From positions 121,807,608 through 121,871,607 of the forward strand of contig JAHLJT010009436.1 of assembly GCA_031308135.1 (NCBI GenBank): a DNA stretch of 64,000 nt, given 5' to 3'. Below, piece by piece: positions 61,421 to 64,000 of this stretch; the stretch's first letter is position 1, and each line of letters begins with the position of its first letter. The stretch is from Acheta domesticus. Its lineage: Eukaryota > Arthropoda > Insecta > Orthoptera > Gryllidae. The notes under the pieces are model-generated. The model searched no databases. It was not told where the DNA came from and saw nothing but the letters and a program-made list of their open reading frames with translations. Made by a program: the position numbers and the translations under genes.

Positions 61421-62389
61421 GTTTATGATAACTCAAGAGCCCCTGAACTCTTCGCACCCCCTCCCTCCTGCACAGTCAAGGATTAAGCGTCTTAATTGCA
61501 TATATGCATTCTGCACCTTCGAGCCATATAAGCATTCTGCCGGAATTATTACTTGAATCGGACGAGTAAATCAAATGTCTCCAAGATAGTGTCAAAGCAA
61601 ACGCATGCCCTTTGAAGGAAAACCTTTTAACAGTAGGATACTTGACAGCTGTGTCCAAATCAGGACTTAGAACAAAACCATACTTGCGAAAGTCTTTCAT
61701 CAATTATAATTTTTGCACGGCGTAGCTTAAAAAGTGATTAATAATCACGGTCTAGTAGTGAGTGATGTGTAATACACTGCAACAGCGAAGCATTGAAGGG
61801 TCCACTAGTATGCAATAGAATAGTACATTTTTTGCAATTTAATTCATTACCTAACTTTTCTAAAATTAAGTCCGAGGCAACATTTCGATCGTGCTCTCAT
61901 ACATCACTATTACTGTAGAGTGGCCTTCGTCATCTTGAGTAAGATAATGATCTGTTTAAACTCAACTATGTTAGAACAACTCAATGGCATATGCTTATTG
62001 ATTGTACTCAAGATATATGTTCCAGGAAAGAGACAAGGACAAAAAATTAAATTTTCACGAGATTTTAAAAAATCTACGGAAACATCTAGGATAGAAAAAA
62101 ATCTACGGAAACATTTAGAATATCTCTTTGTTTCTTCAATTTTTAAGTTAGAAGTATAATATTATAAATAATAATACAGTATGCTTTTGTAATTTATTTA
62201 TATTGATGGGAACATTTAAGAAATTAAAAACGACGGAAAGAAAAATTTAAGAAAGTTAAAATTGTGTGTTGATGTCATACTAACGGTTGTCATCAAATAA
62301 ATATTAATTTGAATGATATCAATTTTTAAATATTTACTTTATAAACCGTCTGAGTTCAGGTTCAGGACTATTGTTGTATTTGCATCGAT
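61421..62389. other. AT-rich stretch, no gene seen
   Basis: Low-GC DNA. It holds a palindrome GTGATTAATAATCAC near 61734 and a tandem pair of AAAATCTACGGAAACAT (near 62068 and 62097). No gene. Confidence 0.5.
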
Positions 62390-62745
62390 TCTCACCGGTT
62401 GGATCTAGGAATCGAATCCCGGAAGGGGCAGAGTTTCGATAGTAACTGTAGAGCTAGGTGGATTTTTCAGCCGCTGTCTGAAAGGGAATTCTATCGCCCG
62501 GATGCTCTGTTGGGTAGTTTTCACTGTTTTCTCCAATCGATACCAGACGAATGCCAGTGCAGTACCCTAAGAAACAAACTGCCTGCCGCGTGAGATCTTT
62601 CCCTCCTCTTCTTGATCTATCGTCTCCCCTTTCTATTTACATGGACGAGACTACCTCACACGTCTCGGGATACCAGTCGGGACCTTAGAGCTGTTCCGGT
62701 TAGGGCGGCCCCCTGGAGGAAATACTTGGAGGAAGAAATCCACTG

Positions 62746-62754
62746 CAAGCTGAC

Positions 62755-62818
<64 letters not shown>

Positions 62819-63210
62819 GTGCATGCCTTGGTATGGCACCCCTTGCACTTGTACTTTATTGGGGGGCAAGCCCCGGGGTGAGTACCTGGGCGGTGGCCTT
62901 TACCTACACCCACCTCAGGGGTACAAGTACCCCCTTAGACCAATATCCGGATCCCACCGGAACGCAGTTTGCCCTCATGGCAACCTCCTCATACAATGCC
63001 TTGGTCTAGGGCCGCCCTGCCAGCTCAGAGCTACTAGCTATCCGGGCTAGTGACGGAGTCACGCGCCACTCACATGCGCCGGGACACCAAGCCCCCTCCT
63101 CAATGTCCAGAGTATCGGATCACTGCCACGACGAAGCCAAGAGTCCAACTGGAGGCCACCCGAACTAAGGTTCGGTCGGCTCGGGGCCCCCATCCCCCAA
63201 GCTGACGTGT
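62746..63210 (-). mobile_element. Retroelement fragment with 13-bp target duplication
   Basis: CAAGCTGACGTGT occurs at 62746-62758 and again at 63198-63210, bracketing 439 bp of GC-rich sequence unlike its surroundings. On the minus strand the insert starts GGGGGATGGGGGCCCC, has AATAAAGT about 90 bp before its end and finishes in (TA)n(CA)n. That is the order of a 5'-truncated non-LTR element or SINE with a microsatellite tail. The 13-bp direct duplication fits target-primed reverse transcription. It contains no recognisable reverse transcriptase sequence. Confidence 0.75.
62764..62817 (+). repeat. (TA)n microsatellite
   Basis: About 27 uninterrupted TA units preceded by GTGTGTG, at the 3'-tail end of the minus-strand retroelement fragment, so it probably derives from the element's tail. 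Confidence 0.97.
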
Positions 63211-63320
63211 AGATTGACGTCGGATTTGACTATCCAACGGGTGAAGAACACCGCCACCTTCAGTCATAAAAGCACTAACGGGACTAATGACCATGGCAGT
63301 TGTGCTCGAGATCAATCAAC

Positions 63321-64000
63321 CATTGTTTTATAAATTGAAACTATAATTTGTAATTATTGTTTTTTATCGTATTATTACTTCTTTTATGTCCCTTTTATTT
63401 TATAAATTCAAATAATTCTGATTACTTTTTTGCACCGAACGCTCATAAAAATTCTCGCAATGCCCGCCCTCTTTTCTTCGTGGGTAGTCTCACCGCGACT
63501 TGACCTTATGACCCTCCAGTGGTTCACCACCTTACCCATCTCGCTACCATTACCTTCTCATTACCCCATGAATGACACTCTGCTTTTATTAATCTGTTGT
63601 GAAAGTCAACTGTCTTCTCGCATTATCCTTGGCATTCTTCAAACCTTGCCTTTCAGACATCTGACATTCAGTTGCATCACAGTTTCTGTCTTTGTTGTCC
63701 TCCTCTGTTGCTTTTAATTTCAAATTTGAGCATTCTTCCGCATTCGTTCTCCTTCTAGTTACCATTTATCTTCACAGAACATACACATTTAGCACAAATT
63801 ACAGTATTTTGCTTTCCATGAGAAAATCGTGTTGTGGATTGAATGTCTACCAGTAATTCTTCCACTAGTGATAACACTTAATAGTTTTCAGATGTAATTA
63901 GAAATGTATGAGAGAGTAGTTATTTGCGAATCAAGGCCGAAAAATAAATGATTCGGATGAGATGTTCGCCAACTGAGGCGGAAGTGAGGTTGGTAAACTA
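63321..64000. other. AT-rich stretch with pyrimidine-rich block
   Basis: The + strand is C/T-rich at 63430-63780. The 95-codon hydrophobic frame there is a composition artefact. No gene is seen up to the window end. Confidence 0.5.

Larger units (their letters stand above)
62390..63320 (+). mobile_element. SINE-like repeat, interrupted by a later insertion
   Basis: Head GGTTGGATCTAGGAATCGAA then TCCCGG resembles a tRNA-derived polymerase III B box. The body contains GGGTAGTTTTCACTG and CGAATGCCAGTGCAGTACCC, and the 3' part contains AACGGGACTAATGACC. This order resembles a widespread class of insect dispersed repeats as I remember it. Removing the 439-bp insertion and one copy of its 13-bp duplication gives a continuous unit of about 480 bp. 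Exact ends and outer target duplications are not clear. It could be a SINE or the 3' end of a LINE that shares its tail. Confidence 0.55.

Noticed and set aside
63430..63717. 95-codon hydrophobic, membrane-protein-like frame
   Set aside because: The + strand is C/T-rich here, which yields Leu/Phe/Ser/Pro codons by default. Similar frames occur at 14727-15181 and 40857-41102.

Overview
The window looks like intergenic or intronic DNA from a large animal genome, most likely an insect and possibly a cockroach, termite, grasshopper or stick insect relative. The assignment is tentative. It rests on the AT-rich background cut by short GC- and CpG-rich islands, on a solo LTR and small hairpin transposons, and on a nested SINE/LINE-like repeat (62390-63320) resembling dispersed repeats I associate with such insects. 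No operon, phage, plasmid or bacterial signal is present. No complete protein-coding gene, rRNA, tRNA or CRISPR array can be supported. Most long open frames are by-products of GC-rich or strand-skewed repeats.

Layout. About thirty GC islands of 150-1500 bp sit roughly every 1-3 kb in AT-rich DNA. The larger ones are at 1-340, 6835-7100, 8395-8690, 9405-9830, 13240-13480, 14080-14700, 15235-15920, 16320-17400, 18900-19400, 20275-20560, 22095-22580, 23735-24370, 27040-27530, 29950-30340, 30580-30960, 33410-34460, 35240-36340, 36950-37910, 38640-39440, 40480-42340, 43870-44490, 46560-47111, 47640-49140, 50960-51310, 51840-52250, 55160-55500, 57290-57770, 59520-59820 and 60775-61170. Many carry GC-rich microsatellites or minisatellites with unit lengths of 3, 5, 12, 13, 15 and 29 bp. 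Several mark a switch from pyrimidine-rich to purine-rich sequence on the + strand.

Mobile elements read directly from the sequence: a 463-bp solo LTR with a 5-bp target duplication (5936-6398); a 247-bp nearly full-length fold-back element with TA duplication (45865-46111); a small inverted-repeat element (2310-2433); a 460-bp imperfect hairpin (53071-53532) next to a (TG)n(AG)n tract; and a 439-bp retroelement fragment flanked by a 13-bp duplication, inserted into an older SINE-like repeat (62390-63320).

The one credible coding feature is a candidate first exon at 46995-47111 (+). It encodes 39 residues ending in a hydrophobic, signal-peptide-like stretch, directly followed by a consensus splice donor. 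The rest of that gene is not recognisable here. If it is real, much of the window could be its upstream regulatory region and large first intron, with the islands acting as promoters or enhancers. That is inference.
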